From the NCBI GenBank assembly GCA_030849075.1, contig JASAOO010003556.1, positions 62,001 to 126,000 of the forward strand: a DNA stretch of 64,000 nucleotides. Reading direction: 5' to 3'. The notes under the pieces are model-generated. The model searched no databases. It worked only from the letters and a program-made list of their open reading frames with translations, and was not told the DNA's origin. The position numbers were made by a program, and so were the translations under genes. This DNA is from Zelonia costaricensis. Its lineage: Eukaryota; Euglenozoa; Kinetoplastea; Trypanosomatida; Trypanosomatidae. Positions within the stretch are counted from its first letter, which is position 1, and each line of letters starts with the position of its first letter. Positions 18,795-29,249 of the stretch are shown piece by piece.

Positions 18795-19901
18795 GGCTGC
18801 GCTGCAGACGGAGATGGAGTTTGAGTGGGATGGAAAAGGAAGGAGAAACGAGAAGCAAAACAACGCTGACACTCGAGGAGGCCGTGACAGACGTGGTGAC
18901 GCAGCCCGGAGGCACGGGAGCGTCGAACTCTGCAAGCAAGGCGCCAACGCAGTGAAGCACCTTGACTGGGAGCGCCGGCACCAGAGAGAGAGAGTGTGTG
19001 TGTGTGTGTGTGTGTGTTGCACCGAGAGAGATAGGCGGAGTGGGAGACAGAGGAGCGAAGTCGGACTGCAGGGCAATAAACGGCCCGAGAAGCTCCACCG
19101 CAGCAGAGAAAGGAGAGGGGGGGGTGAAAACGGTGCTCAACTGTGCACCGCCCTCTTCCCCCAAGTCCTGTCGGACCGCTGCTGCGTCCAGACGGCGCGC
19201 AGTCAAGTACGCAGTGGAGGCGGTACATCGGTCATTCACATGTGGCATTCGACGCAGTCGCGCGTAATGTACACCGGCGAGGTGGACATCCACTTTACAG
19301 GAAAAGAGAGGCGATACCTCACGTGAATCGGCACGCAGGGCCCCAACGCGCCTGTTTGCTTTCGTGTCTGCGTGCACAGAGATTCCAGATGGCCTACCCT
19401 CGCTGGCCAGGTGGGTGGGACGGTATTCGCACGGACGATTCGGAAGGAAAAGGTGGGGAGCACCAAGCACGGAAGGCCTGCCCCCACCGTTCCAATGCCG
19501 CACAAGTCGCGTCGTTTCCTTAGTCGGGGGCGACGGCGGGGTCGAGCCTTCCCCTCCCCTCCCACCCCCCCCCCTCCCTCCCTCCCTCCCCCCGCCCTCT
19601 CGCCACAGCTCACGGTAGGCGCACCGTGTGTACCTTTTTCTATGGAGAGAAGTCCGAAGGGGGCACCGCCGCCCTTGTTTCCGCTGAGGCCGACATCGTT
19701 GACACCGGACGGACACGTGCCTACAATCCGCCGCCATCCCTCGCGTGCACGGGTGAGGGCAGTAGCTCGACGCACCTCCTTGCGTGTGTGTGTGTACTAG
19801 TGTGTGTGTGTGTGTGTGTGTGTACTACTCTCCACTCTCCTTCCACGCCCTTCCCACCCCCTTCCACTCAGGCGGCACGCACCTCGCCCCCCCCCTCCCG
19901 C
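18795..19901. other. Intergenic spacer with microsatellites
   Basis: Spacer of 1.1 kb between the 198-residue protein and the amino-acid transporter stop. It carries (AG)n then (TG)n at 18983-19018, TG tracts at 19783-19795 and 19801-19823, and C/T-rich runs at 19555-19600, which are purine-rich in the leftward transcript. No gene is recognised. Confidence 0.6.
18983..19018. repeat. (AG)n(TG)n compound microsatellite
   Basis: About six AG units followed directly by twelve TG units. Confidence 0.93.
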
Positions 19902-21437
19902 TCAGAAAAAGTTGGACCGCACCGAGTTGTACGTGCCCGCAGTGCACACAAAAAGACCGAAGATGAACGTCAACCACGTCAGCGCCACGTGCTGCCAGCC
20001 CACCTCCGCCACGGTCCAGTAGCCAGAGCGCAGCGCAAAGAGGGCGGGAAGCAGAAACGACAGCGACCCGCCGCAGACGCCGCCGAGAACGTCGAAGAGG
20101 ACGCGGATGTTCGGCACGGCAATGCCGATGAGCAGCGCCAGCAGTGCGAGAACCCCGGCTATCGTGCTCGACAGCCACCCCGGGACCGGGTTCTCTTCGG
20201 CGCGGTAGCCCATCGCCATAACGACGGAGTCGCGCGTCGGGAAGATGGTCATCGGGAACGCCATCGTCACGGCGATCGCCATGCCGAGGTAGGCGATCTG
20301 CGCCGACGGGGCGTCGAGGTGCGACGCGAAGTTCACCAGCACGTTTGGGTTGACCTGCTCGCCAAAGCTCATCGCCCCGAAAACGCCCGTGACGATGTAC
20401 ACCAGCGTGCAGGTCGCCATGGAGTACGTCGTGCAGACACACATCCGCTTCACCGACCGCTCATGCATCTCCTCGTAGATCTTTGGCGCCACGGGCTGGC
20501 AGCTGTAGCTGAAGACGAACGTGGAGAGCGCGCCCAGCGTGCCAAAGTCGTAGCGGAACAGCGGCGCACGGGTGGCCGTGTGGGCGACCTTCTGCATCGT
20601 GGTGCCCGTCTTCAACTTACGGCTCTTCAGTGAGAACTGTTCCATTAGGGCACCGGCCAGCAGCAGCGTGGAGACGGTGCCCACGATGGAGGCGTACCGC
20701 AGTGTCTGGATCTTGCGTGCCAGCGACAGCGGAAACATCACGGCGGCCCAGAAGAGCAGCATGGCAGAGCGGCGGCCCACCTTGCCCGTCAGCCCGGCAA
20801 GATCGATGAGCGGCGTCAAGAAGTCGCCCATCACAACAATATACATGACCGCCACACCCCAGCAGAAGACCACGATGAGGACGGCCGTCACCTTCTCCGT
20901 GATCGGCCCGACGAGGTCCATCGCGAGCTCCTCGTAGGTCATGAGCTTGGTCAGTGCGATCACCTTGGTCAGCAGGAACACGCTGTAAATGGTGAGGTTG
21001 CACACCACGATAAGGGTCACCGTCCCCGTGACGGTGCCGCAGTGCTGCATCGCGTACGGCAGCGCCAGCGCGCCGGCCCCGCACGTCGCGGAGGCGAGGT
21101 TGAAGGCGCTCGAGACAAGGCCGCCGCCCTCCGCCATGTAGATGCGGTTGTAGAACATCGGCGACAGAGCCAGAAGGCGGCGGTCGCGGCGCGTGTAGAC
21201 TGGCACGCTGTGCGCGCGGCGCAGGTCGCTGCTGTTCGAACGCTCAGACTCGCTGTCCTTGAAGGCGGCGTGTGAGTAGGACATGCGTGACCGCCCGCGG
21301 TGCGGAAGCATCGGGCTCAGCTCGTTCAGGCTAACCGCCGGGTTGCTCATCCCCTCCACGTTGGCCATGCGGACCGGCGACCGCGACATCTCGAGCCGGT
21401 GTACAGGAAGCGGGTCTCGAGTGGTAAACTGGCGCAC
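19902..21437 (-). CDS. AAAP-family amino acid transporter
   Basis: The 511-residue product is a polytopic membrane protein of the amino acid/auxin permease family (Aa_trans), a large family of plasma-membrane or organellar amino-acid importers in trypanosomatids. About 100 N-terminal hydrophilic residues precede the first membrane segment, where the family signature SAFNLASATCGAGALALPYA is clear. Ten or eleven hydrophobic segments follow, including SVFLLTKVIALTKLMTYEEL, TFVFSYSCQPVAPKIYEEMH (the conserved F.F..Q....I..E block), MAIAVTMAFPMTIFPTRDSV and LFDVLGGVCGGSLSFLLPAL. Several Met codons (at 21437, 21389 and 21368) could start translation; the one at 21389 (MSRSPVRM) is a good alternative. 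The substrate cannot be read from sequence; related Leishmania proteins carry arginine, lysine, proline or neutral amino acids. Confidence 0.92.
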   Translation of the reverse strand: MRQFTTRDPLPVHRLEMSRSPVRMANVEGMSNPAVSLNELSPMLPHRGRSRMSYSHAAFKDSESERSNSSDLRRAHSVPVYTRRDRRLLALSPMFYNRIYMAEGGGLVSSAFNLASATCGAGALALPYAMQHCGTVTGTVTLIVVCNLTIYSVFLLTKVIALTKLMTYEELAMDLVGPITEKVTAVLIVVFCWGVAVMYIVVMGDFLTPLIDLAGLTGKVGRRSAMLLFWAAVMFPLSLARKIQTLRYASIVGTVSTLLLAGALMEQFSLKSRKLKTGTTMQKVAHTATRAPLFRYDFGTLGALSTFVFSYSCQPVAPKIYEEMHERSVKRMCVCTTYSMATCTLVYIVTGVFGAMSFGEQVNPNVLVNFASHLDAPSAQIAYLGMAIAVTMAFPMTIFPTRDSVVMAMGYRAEENPVPGWLSSTIAGVLALLALLIGIAVPNIRVLFDVLGGVCGGSLSFLLPALFALRSGYWTVAEVGWQHVALTWLTFIFGLFVCTAGTYNSVRSNFF

Positions 21438-22998
21438 GCACGATCACCGTGAAGAAGGGACAGGAAAGGGGTCGGGGGGCACGCCGAGGATGCTCGCAAA
21501 TGGAGGGAAAAGGCTCAAATGGTGCGACACGTGTCAAAGGCACGAGAGCGTGTGGCGCGGCGCCGTAGGGGGAGGGGTGAAGAAAGGGCAGTCGGGCAAG
21601 GTAGGCGAAGGCGGTGCTGTGACGCAAAGTACTGACGGCGCCCCTGCCGTGGAAAACGTAGAAGCACGGCAAGCGCACGCGAGCGAACTGCAAAGCACGC
21701 ACAGGTGCACGCTCAGCGGGGAGGGGAAAACGAGAGCAGGAAATAGGAGAAGCGACACGAATGTGTTGCGCTGACGCGAACCAATAAGAAAAAAAAAGAG
21801 ATGGAGCAAATGCGCCCAGCGAGAAGGTCGGTGCGGGGAGCTCACACAAACAGCGTGCGTGTGTGTGTGTGTGTGCGCGCTGTGGGTCCGCGCGAATTCG
21901 CGCTGCAGCAAAGCAGCCGTTGCGGTCTTGTTAGTGGATAGGGAGGGAGGCGAGAAGAAGGACCAATGTACAGGCGTCTCCGCAAGTTCTATGACACGTT
22001 TGTTTCTCTCTTCCAAGGTGGACCGCGTCCACACGACTCTCTCCGTGTTGCGAGGGCGACTCCCCTCCGCTGCGGTGTGAGACGCGCCGTGTGAGCGGCC
22101 CCGTCTCGTGCAAACGCCTTCGCGCGAACGCTGAGCCTCAAGAATCGGAAGCGCACCAGCGCGAAGCTCAAGGCACGAAGTAAAGAGAAAACAGATACAC
22201 GGCGACGCTGGAGGTGAAGCGTCCAGCTGCTGTGACAGCGGCAAGCGTGCGATGACCTCGCGGGGCGTTAGACGAGGGAAGAGGGGTGATACGCGGAGCC
22301 GCTGCGCTCTGTCGACGGACGCGCAAGAAGTGTCCGCGAGTGAGGGGGGGTGCGTGTGTGGAGGCGGCAGGGCGGCGAATGGACTTGAGGTATATTCAGA
22401 AAGAGGCGGAGGAAGGCGTGCAGCGCCAGGCACCAGGGTTGTGTCGTGGTTGTTGTGCTCTATGGCTGTGCGTTGCAGGCGTCCCGATCGCACGTGGCGT
22501 GGGAGAGCCGAGTGATGAAGCGGTTGGTGAGCAAGAAAAGGTCGGGGTGCGCGGAGACGGGGGTTAGGAGATGGAGAATGTGCGCCTGCAGAAGAGCGTC
22601 CGCCGAGCCGCCGAGGCGGCCCCTGGCGCGGCGCGTTACGCGGCATCAGGCGGAGAGCTCCAAGAAAGGGGCACTATTCGAGCCCAGCAGTCGAGGAATA
22701 GTTGCGGTTACAACGCATGCATTTTGTGCTCTTGTGCGTCTCAAGCACTCTCACAAAAAGAGGTGGAGCTTGCTTGCTTGCATCGAACCCTTCGGTGCCG
22801 CTTAGGCGTGCTACAGAGCAGAGGACGCACGATGCGGTTGGGGGCCCGCAGTCGCACACGCGCTCGCGCGGCGCGGCCTTCACAACCCAGGCGACGGACA
22901 CAGAAACCGGGGAGGGGGGAGGGCTAGGGGGCTACGGAGCAAGGGGGCAGCGACGGAACGAGGGAGGGGGAGGGGGGGCCGGCTCAAGGCGGCGCGGG
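21438..22998. other. Intergenic spacer, 1.56 kb
   Basis: It holds a (GT)n tract at 21855-21875, an A run at 21788-21798 and G runs at 22345-22351 and 22910-22978. A minus-strand frame stays open for 370 codons (21534-22646), but its translation is Pro/Ser/His/Arg-rich with stretches of translated microsatellite and no domain, so I do not call it a gene. The part near 22998 is the 3' UTR side of the TFIIA-like gene. Confidence 0.6.
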
Positions 22999-23532
22999 TT
23001 ACCGCTGCCACAGGCTCCAGGTAGCCTTTTTTTGCGTGTCGCCGCTGCTGGCGTTGAGGTCGTGGAGACGAACGCGCAGGTAGTCGAGCTGAATCGTCTC
23101 TGTCACACCGTGCTCGTCGCGCACCTCCACTGTCGGGTCCTTGAGCAGCAACGTCCACTCGTCGTCCACGAGGCGGTACACGGGGAAGGCGATGTTGCTG
23201 TCGTCGAAGGGCGCCGCGGCCTCCTCGGCGGGCGTCTGCGGCGGAGGAGCCGGCTGCGTCCCCGCCGCCTCCTGCGTGGACGGTGGGGCCGTGGCGGGGA
23301 CGTGGAGGGGCGGAGCGGCGGCCGTGATGGCCGCGTAGCCGCCGCCGCCGTCGGCGCTGGGCAGCGGGGTGCGCACGGTGAGGTGCGACATGAGCGGCGC
23401 CTCCGCCACGGCCGCCTCCATGGCGAGGTCAAAAACGCGCCACATCTCCTCCTCCTGCCGCTGTGTCAGGGGCGGCTGAATCTCAGCCAGCGTGGCCGCC
23501 AGCGCGAGGCCCGTCAGGCTTTTGCGATACAT
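22999..23532 (-). CDS. TFIIA gamma-like subunit (trypanosomatid TFIIA-2)
   Basis: The 177-residue product has the two-part TFIIA small-subunit layout. Residues 1-45, YRKSLTGLALAATLAEIQPP then the LTQRQEEEMWRVFDLAMEAA helix, match the N-terminal four-helix bundle (Y+.S..G.AL...L.E). Residues 115-160, FPVYRLVDDEWTLLLKDPTV followed by the IQLDYLRVRLHDL strand, match the C-terminal beta-barrel block (YR..D..WT..LKD). Between them lies a 65-residue Ala/Pro/Gly-rich insert that is absent from yeast and human TFIIA gamma, whose whole length is about 110-120. In trypanosomes, divergent TFIIA subunits work with SNAPc and TRF4 at the spliced-leader RNA promoter; that role is inferred here. The start is the Met of MYRKS; upstream residues are low complexity. 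Confidence 0.78.
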   Translation of the reverse strand: MYRKSLTGLALAATLAEIQPPLTQRQEEEMWRVFDLAMEAAVAEAPLMSHLTVRTPLPSADGGGGYAAITAAAPPLHVPATAPPSTQEAAGTQPAPPPQTPAEEAAAPFDDSNIAFPVYRLVDDEWTLLLKDPTVEVRDEHGVTETIQLDYLRVRLHDLNASSGDTQKKATWSLWQR

Positions 23533-24656
23533 GGCCGTGTGCGTGTGATGGCGTGTGTGCTCGGCGTCCCTATGCGCGAGCGCGCGCAGCTTACGCCACG
23601 TCAGCCGGCGTAGCAAGCGTGTGTTTGTGAAGGGGGCGGGGGAGGGGGAAAGAAATAGCGAGGAGGGAGTGAGTGATCGAGTACACGGTTTGGGAATAGG
23701 GAGAAGGCAGAACGCGGGCAAGCAACTACTGCTGAGGACAGCGGCTGCCACCGGCGACACCAGCTGGGCGCCAACGTGCATTGCTGCCTCCCGGCGCTGT
23801 GCGCAGCAGGGGCGAGGGCCATGTCCGCCTACGCAGCCCCAGGGGAGGGGAGGGGGTGGAGTGCCCACGCGCCGACGCACCAGCACACTTGGGTGTGTGC
23901 GTCCGCTCTGTCGATGCAGAACTGAGCCAAGGAGGACTGCGGGAGTTGGCCTGTGCCGGTTTGGGGGGACGGGGGAGTGTCTGTGTCTTTATGCGCCGCT
24001 TGGACGTACAGGCTTGTGAGTGCGTCGCTTCGGCACACGCTGAAGAAGACGAACAGGGTTCTGAGGGGGTGAGTGGCTCACCACCGACGCCGGGTGCACC
24101 ACGAAGGGGGATCAAACAACAACACCTGGCTCGCATCGGCACCACGCATGCCCCGGTCTAAAGAAAAGGGAAAGGGATGCTGGTGCAGCACACACACACA
24201 CTGACAGACAGACACGAAGGGCGGCTTCCTCTGCAAGCTCGGGGGTACTGTGAAGAGTTACACGGGGAACAAGGGAAAAGAGCGGAGGTGGGCGGCGAGG
24301 GACTGCACACAAGGGGGGTGGGCGGAGGGTGATGACGTCCACGCGGAGAACGGAAGCAGAGGACGAAATGCCAGTGACACGGGCGTGAGAAGAAAGTTCG
24401 GCTGCCTTGCGCGTGTCAAATGGTGCAACCAGGCGCGTACAAGAGGGAAACTGCACACGCTCTCGAGTCCCCTTTCCCCGCCCCCTCCCTCTCCTCTCCT
24501 CACGCGCTCTGCGAGTTTCACACCGATGACTGGCGCCTTTACTCGCCCGTCGCCCTGGGCGGCGTGCTCTGCAGTGTGTGCGCCTCTCACCATGGTCACG
24601 GCTCCGAATCGGGTCAAACGGGGGTGGGGGGCGCCGCGGCCGCCGCGTCACGCGGC
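23533..24656. other. Intergenic spacer
   Basis: Spacer of 1.1 kb containing a short (CA)n at 24189-24201 and purine-rich plus-strand segments at 23632-23680 and 24260-24370. No gene is recognised on either strand. Confidence 0.6.
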
Positions 24657-26093
24657 TCACGCCGGGGCAGTGATGCCGTACACCTTCGCAATGAACTGCG
24701 ACCGCTCCTCCAGCGTCGCCCTGGCCTTCGGCAGGAGGTTGTCCTTCTTGCGCCACTGCAGCAGCGCGGGAGTGGCGCGCGTCTCGTCCAGCATCCTCGT
24801 CTGCGCGTCGTTGTGCACGTTCAGCGAGGCGCAGGCCCACATGGCGTTGACGCGGGTGACCGGGTCCATGGCGACCCCGGGGTGAGCCGCAAAGAGCTGC
24901 GTGCAGACAAAGATCAGCTCATCGTTGCGCTCCTGCACGGCGGCGAAGCTGCTGAGAATAAGAGCGGCGTCCGCCACGTCGACGTAGCCGCCCTGGCGGT
25001 GCAGCGCGACGAAGCGCGAGGCGAGCAGCGGGAACAGTTCAGCGTCGAAGAGGTCGAAGGCGCTCAGCGCGTTGAGCACGACGCCGATCTCGTCGGGGCG
25101 GAAGTCCGCCGCCACCTTGCAGGCCCGCTCGGCCAGGGCGCCGAAGACGTCCTCGGAGACGACGTCGCCCTCGTAGTACGCGTGCGCCACCTTCGCAATC
25201 GACGCGGCGTCGAAGGTGTCAGCCGTGGCAACGATGCGGTTCCCGAGGCTCTCCATTACGTCGGGCTTCCCGCGCCCAGCGCGTACGACGCACGACACGA
25301 GCGAGGCCATGAGCGGTGCGGAGAGCTCGTTCAGCTGCCCGAGGAGGCGCTGCTCGTAGGCGGTGAAAAGGTCGTCGTCGATTTGGTGCAGCTCTGTAAA
25401 AGCGTCGAGGATCGTGAGGCTGATGATCGGCGATGCCTCGGTCGCCTTGCGCAGGGCGTGGTCGTGCAGCGTCAGCATGAGCGCCGGGTGCAGGAACTTC
25501 ACACGCGACACCGCGTAGGCGACGTTGGCGATGTGGGCCAGCGGCACGCGCGGGTCCTTGAGCACCTTGGCGCCGTTGTCCGCCAGCGCCTGGAACAGCC
25601 GCTCGTGGTGCACGCCGGAGCGGCCGTAGGCGTTGATCAGCACGGCCGTGGTCACCGCGTCCATGGTAGCTGCGCGTTCGCACAGAAGCGGAACAAACGT
25701 GAAGAGCACCTCGTGCAGCAGCGCGCTGCGGAGGACCAGGCAGCTATGCACGATGCGGGCGAGGGAGCTGACGTCCATTGCAGCCTCACCGTCGGCTGAG
25801 ATGCTCCCGTCGAGCGCGGCGTTGAAGGGCTGCCCCTTGGTCGTGTCGATGCGCAGCTGGGAGGCGACGTGGCAGATCTTGCACGCGGTGGCCGGCGTGT
25901 ACGCAGTCTTGATGTCGTCGAGCACCTCCACCTCGTACAGCTGCCGCCCGTAGCGCAGCAGTTCCGTCCGCCGGTCCTGTGCCGTTTGCAGCTGCTGCTG
26001 CACCTGGTCAATCGACGAGAGGAACGCGGCGGTCGTGATGGGGCGTGCGGCTGCCAAAGCGGCAGCCGGCAGGCACGCGATGAGGCGGCGCAT
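24657..26093 (-). CDS. Mitochondrial helical-repeat protein (FASTK/HPR-like), function unknown
   Basis: The 478-residue product begins with a plausible mitochondrial presequence (MRRLIACLPAAALAAARPIT). The rest is a regular series of paired helices of about 35-40 residues: VSSLARIVHSCLVLRSALLH, DAVTTAVLINAYGRSGVHHE, LAHIANVAYAVSRVKFLHPA, DAASIAKVAHAYYEGDVVSE, EIGVVLNALSAFDLFDAELF, VADAALILSSFAAVQERNDE. This 'D...LA....A......D..LF..L' pattern resembles the heptatricopeptide/FAST-kinase-like and kinetoplastid mitochondrial RNA-processing proteins (editing substrate-binding complexes or mitoribosome assembly). No C-terminal RAP domain is evident. An RNA-related mitochondrial role is therefore inferred, not shown. 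The start at 26093 is the first Met of the presequence. Confidence 0.82.
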   Translation of the reverse strand: MRRLIACLPAAALAAARPITTAAFLSSIDQVQQQLQTAQDRRTELLRYGRQLYEVEVLDDIKTAYTPATACKICHVASQLRIDTTKGQPFNAALDGSISADGEAAMDVSSLARIVHSCLVLRSALLHEVLFTFVPLLCERAATMDAVTTAVLINAYGRSGVHHERLFQALADNGAKVLKDPRVPLAHIANVAYAVSRVKFLHPALMLTLHDHALRKATEASPIISLTILDAFTELHQIDDDLFTAYEQRLLGQLNELSAPLMASLVSCVVRAGRGKPDVMESLGNRIVATADTFDAASIAKVAHAYYEGDVVSEDVFGALAERACKVAADFRPDEIGVVLNALSAFDLFDAELFPLLASRFVALHRQGGYVDVADAALILSSFAAVQERNDELIFVCTQLFAAHPGVAMDPVTRVNAMWACASLNVHNDAQTRMLDETRATPALLQWRKKDNLLPKARATLEERSQFIAKVYGITAPA

Positions 26094-27749
26094 TTCGCGC
26101 TCTGCGCTCGGTGGGGTGGGGGAGCTGAGACACCGTCGACACGAGCCCGCAGTCGATGCAGAAACAAATATGACACGCTAGACCTCAGAACAAAGCAAAG
26201 AAAGCCACCGAGCTGCACGACTTCCGCGCTGGAGAGTAACCTCGAAGGCTGTGCTTGGTTGTCGCTGCTGCGTAGAGGAAAGGGGATGGCCAGAGGAGGT
26301 TGGAGTTGTTGATGGCTTCGTCAAGAGAAGCTGCGTCGCTGCACGCTCGGTCCTTTTTGAGACTCTGTGAGAAGGTGCGAGGTGGCACGTGCCGTTGACG
26401 ACACCGTACGGACGGGGCACCGTAAACTTGTGTCCGACAAACAAGCAAAAGCACGGCTCTGTGGGAGAGACGGCGAGTGCGCGTCACGGCCTGGGCGCGC
26501 GGTACCGTGAGGGGGAAAAGATCTGCTGCTGTGGTGGCCCAGGTGCGGGGGACGAGGCATCGGCAAAGCGGCGCATAGATCCAGCCGTTCGAGGAGGGGC
26601 AGAACGAGAACACGTGAAATCCGGTACCACGGGAAGAGAAAACAAGGGAATGGGGCGCGTTCACCGTTGCTGACATATTGGGACAGTGTGGCAGCGAGTG
26701 AGCTGCGGCGAGTTAGCCGTTCCGGCCTCGTGTGGCCACAGCAGCAAGGCAGCACCTTGCATGCGCTTCCGGACAGCTGTCCGCGAACACGCGCTTCAGA
26801 GGGATGCTTCCCACCTGCGTTGGCTCCCCTTGCAACGCCCACCCATTCAGCAGGCTGATACGTCGTCGTTGCCGTTGTTGTTTTCTTTCGTGTTTGAGGT
26901 AGCCTGTGACAGGAGTGCCGCCTCTCGGCGTCCACAAGCGCGATGCGTCTAGGTGGGCACGTGCTTCATCCCGCCGCCGCCGCTTTTGCTTTTCGCGTCT
27001 CTTCACATTTGCATTCTCGCCTCTCAAAGCGGTCGTGGCCTTAGCACTTCTTTTCCCGCGCTTCTCGGACGGCGCACCGCAGGTAACGCCGCGTCGATGC
27101 AGAGCAGTGGAGTTGACAGTGGAGTTCAACTCTAGCGCCCGTTGTGCTGGAGGCCAAAGGGAGAGAAGAGAATGGGGTGACGGCAGTGATTGCAGGAGGA
27201 CAAGCGCAGCGTTGCGGTATTGCACGAGTCCCATCAGCAGTGATGGCAGAGGAAACACGCCCAAAACCCAAAAAAAAAAAAAGGCGGGGGCAGCCGCCGG
27301 AATCGGGCACAGGAACGGGGAGGGGAGGGGATGGGGGGAACAGTTCAACCATGCAAGGGGACAACCGCGGTGGGGCACTGAGGTGACGTGGGGCGCCAGG
27401 GGGAGACATAGAGTCAGACGGACGGACAGAGAGAAGCGGCGGCGAAGGAGGAAACGCGCACAGGCAGGCTCAACACGGCACTTCGAGCCGGAGAGTGCGG
27501 CTGCTCAGGGAGCCGACAACACGCGCCAGTCACGCCCCTCCGCCCCCGCCCCCCACGAGTCCCCCCCCCCCTCCCCGACAACCGCTTCGATTCCCAGCAT
27601 CCGTCGACCACCGCCAGCACTTTCCCCCTCCACCTCACCCCCCCCTCCCTCCGCAGCCGCGAAGGGCCCAACAAGTGACACGAGCACCCAGAGGCACGCA
27701 AAGAGTAATGATACACGCGACGAGGAAGGAACAGCAAGACGCTCACAGC
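26094..27749. other. Intergenic spacer, 1.66 kb
   Basis: It includes an A run at 27270-27282, a (TTG)n-like patch near 26870-26882, and C-rich stretches at 27540-27660 immediately downstream of the Ser/Pro/Ala-rich protein gene. Long frames with Arg/Ser/Pro composition are present on both strands, but none looks like a gene. Confidence 0.6.
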
Positions 27750-29249
27750 CTACAGCAGGCCGATGCTCTTCATGTACATGCGGGACTCGTAGCTGCCGTA
27801 GCCGTCGCTGAGGGAGTCGTCGTTCGGAGTGGTGCGCCGCCGCTGCCCCTCCTGGCTCTCCCGCGACGCGCTGTGCAGGTCGGCCGCAGCAGCGGTGGCG
27901 GCAGCGGTGGGGTCGCAGTGTGAGCTGGCTGCGGTGGCGCTCTGCAGTGGTCGGCTCTCACGCGCTCCACCGCCCGTCATCACCGGCACCCCTTCCGGCA
28001 CGGTGCCAGTCGACGCACCAGTGCTCGAGGCGGGCGGCAGAGTCCCCTCGCGTCCCCGGCGACTCTGCGCGGCGTCCACGGCCCCTGCAGAGGGCGGCGG
28101 CATGGCGCGGGTGGCGGCGGATGCGGCGGTGGTCGAGGCGGCGGCGGTGCGGCTCAGGGGCTGCCGCGCGGCCGCCTCCGGGGGCAGGCGGCGGTACGGC
28201 GGGACGAACGCGTCTGCAGCCGTGTAGGCGGTCGACGCCCCGTACGGGCCGGAGGCGGCGGTTGGCGGGCTGACGATGGGCGGCTGCCGATGCTGCGGTG
28301 CCTGCGAGGGGGGCTGCTGCGTGTCGAAGGAGGCGAAGCCGCTCGAGAAGGACGTCTGCGTGGTGCCGCCGTCGGGCCGCGAGAGGGGGCGCGGGTCCCC
28401 CCAGCTGGACCTCGCCACCGCGGCCGCAGCGCCCGTCGTCGGCGCGGTGGGCAGCCTGCTCATGGTGCTGGAGGAGCCGAGGAGCGGGTTGGCGCGGCGG
28501 CCGAGGGCGCTGGCGTGAGACGAGGTGCGGCTGTGCTGCCCTGCGCCGCTCGCCGACTGCAGCGAGGCGCTGTGTGGGTCCCACGGCGGGGCGAGCGCCG
28601 ACTCGAGCGAGCGCGACGTGCTCGGCACCGCGCTGCCGCCCAGTGCGCCGCCGGGGATCGGCCGCGACTGCTCCGACGGCGGGGTGCAGGCGCGCGAGTT
28701 CTCGAGCACGCTGGACATGGCCGGCACGCTAGAGGCGCCGGGGGCGGCGAGGCCCTGGCTGCTGTACACACTCGGGGGCGCCGAGCCTGCCATGGGCCGT
28801 GGCGGGGCGGCGCCTGCTAGTGCAGCCTCGGCGGTCGAAGTGCTGCGAGATGGCGGCGGAGCAGCCGGGGAGGCGGTGGCGGGGCTCGTGGACGTCGCCA
28901 GCCGGGGCTGGTGCCGAGCCTGCCGCTCAAGCGCAGCGAGGCGGTAGTTCACCTGCTGCGCCCACTCCGTCATGGTGTTGAGCTGCACATGGATGGCCTG
29001 CTGCTGGTGGTAGAGCAGCCGCAGCAGCACGCGGTCCTCCTTCGTGAAGGTGTCACTCTCCGTCGGCGAGCTCTCCGTCGACGCAGCCCGGGCGTCGCTC
29101 TCGCCGCTCAACGGCGCTGCTCTGCTCGCGTAGGCGGTGAATGGGGCCGGCCCGCCACGGCCGACGACGCTTGGATCTAAGTAAGGATGCGCAAACCCGT
29201 GCGTGGGGTACGGAGGCTCGGCGCCGCTGCCGGCGCTACCGGGGAACAT
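27750..29249 (-). CDS. Hypothetical Ser/Pro/Ala-rich protein, about 499 aa
   Basis: The protein starts MFPGSAGSGAEPPYPTHGFA; a Met 11 codons upstream (29282) is an alternative. One ordered segment stands out at about residues 65-110, KEDRVLLRLLYHQQQAIHVQ followed by LNTMTEWAQQVNYRLAALER, an amphipathic helix that could form a coiled coil. Nearly everything else is disordered Ser/Pro/Ala/Thr with Tyr-poor repeats, until a charged tail (SQEGQRRRTTPNDDSLSDGY) and the final GSYESRMYMKSIGLL. Such conserved tails after long disordered regions often bind partners. The codon bias (strong GC3) and the single long frame support coding. No function is offered. Confidence 0.8.
   Translation of the reverse strand: MFPGSAGSGAEPPYPTHGFAHPYLDPSVVGRGGPAPFTAYASRAAPLSGESDARAASTESSPTESDTFTKEDRVLLRLLYHQQQAIHVQLNTMTEWAQQVNYRLAALERQARHQPRLATSTSPATASPAAPPPSRSTSTAEAALAGAAPPRPMAGSAPPSVYSSQGLAAPGASSVPAMSSVLENSRACTPPSEQSRPIPGGALGGSAVPSTSRSLESALAPPWDPHSASLQSASGAGQHSRTSSHASALGRRANPLLGSSSTMSRLPTAPTTGAAAAVARSSWGDPRPLSRPDGGTTQTSFSSGFASFDTQQPPSQAPQHRQPPIVSPPTAASGPYGASTAYTAADAFVPPYRRLPPEAAARQPLSRTAAASTTAASAATRAMPPPSAGAVDAAQSRRGREGTLPPASSTGASTGTVPEGVPVMTGGGARESRPLQSATAASSHCDPTAAATAAAADLHSASRESQEGQRRRTTPNDDSLSDGYGSYESRMYMKSIGLL

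Noticed and set aside
21534..22646. Minus-strand frame of 370 codons upstream of the amino-acid transporter
   Set aside because: Pro/Ser/His/Arg-rich with translated CA repeat; reads as GC-rich spacer with few stops, not as protein.
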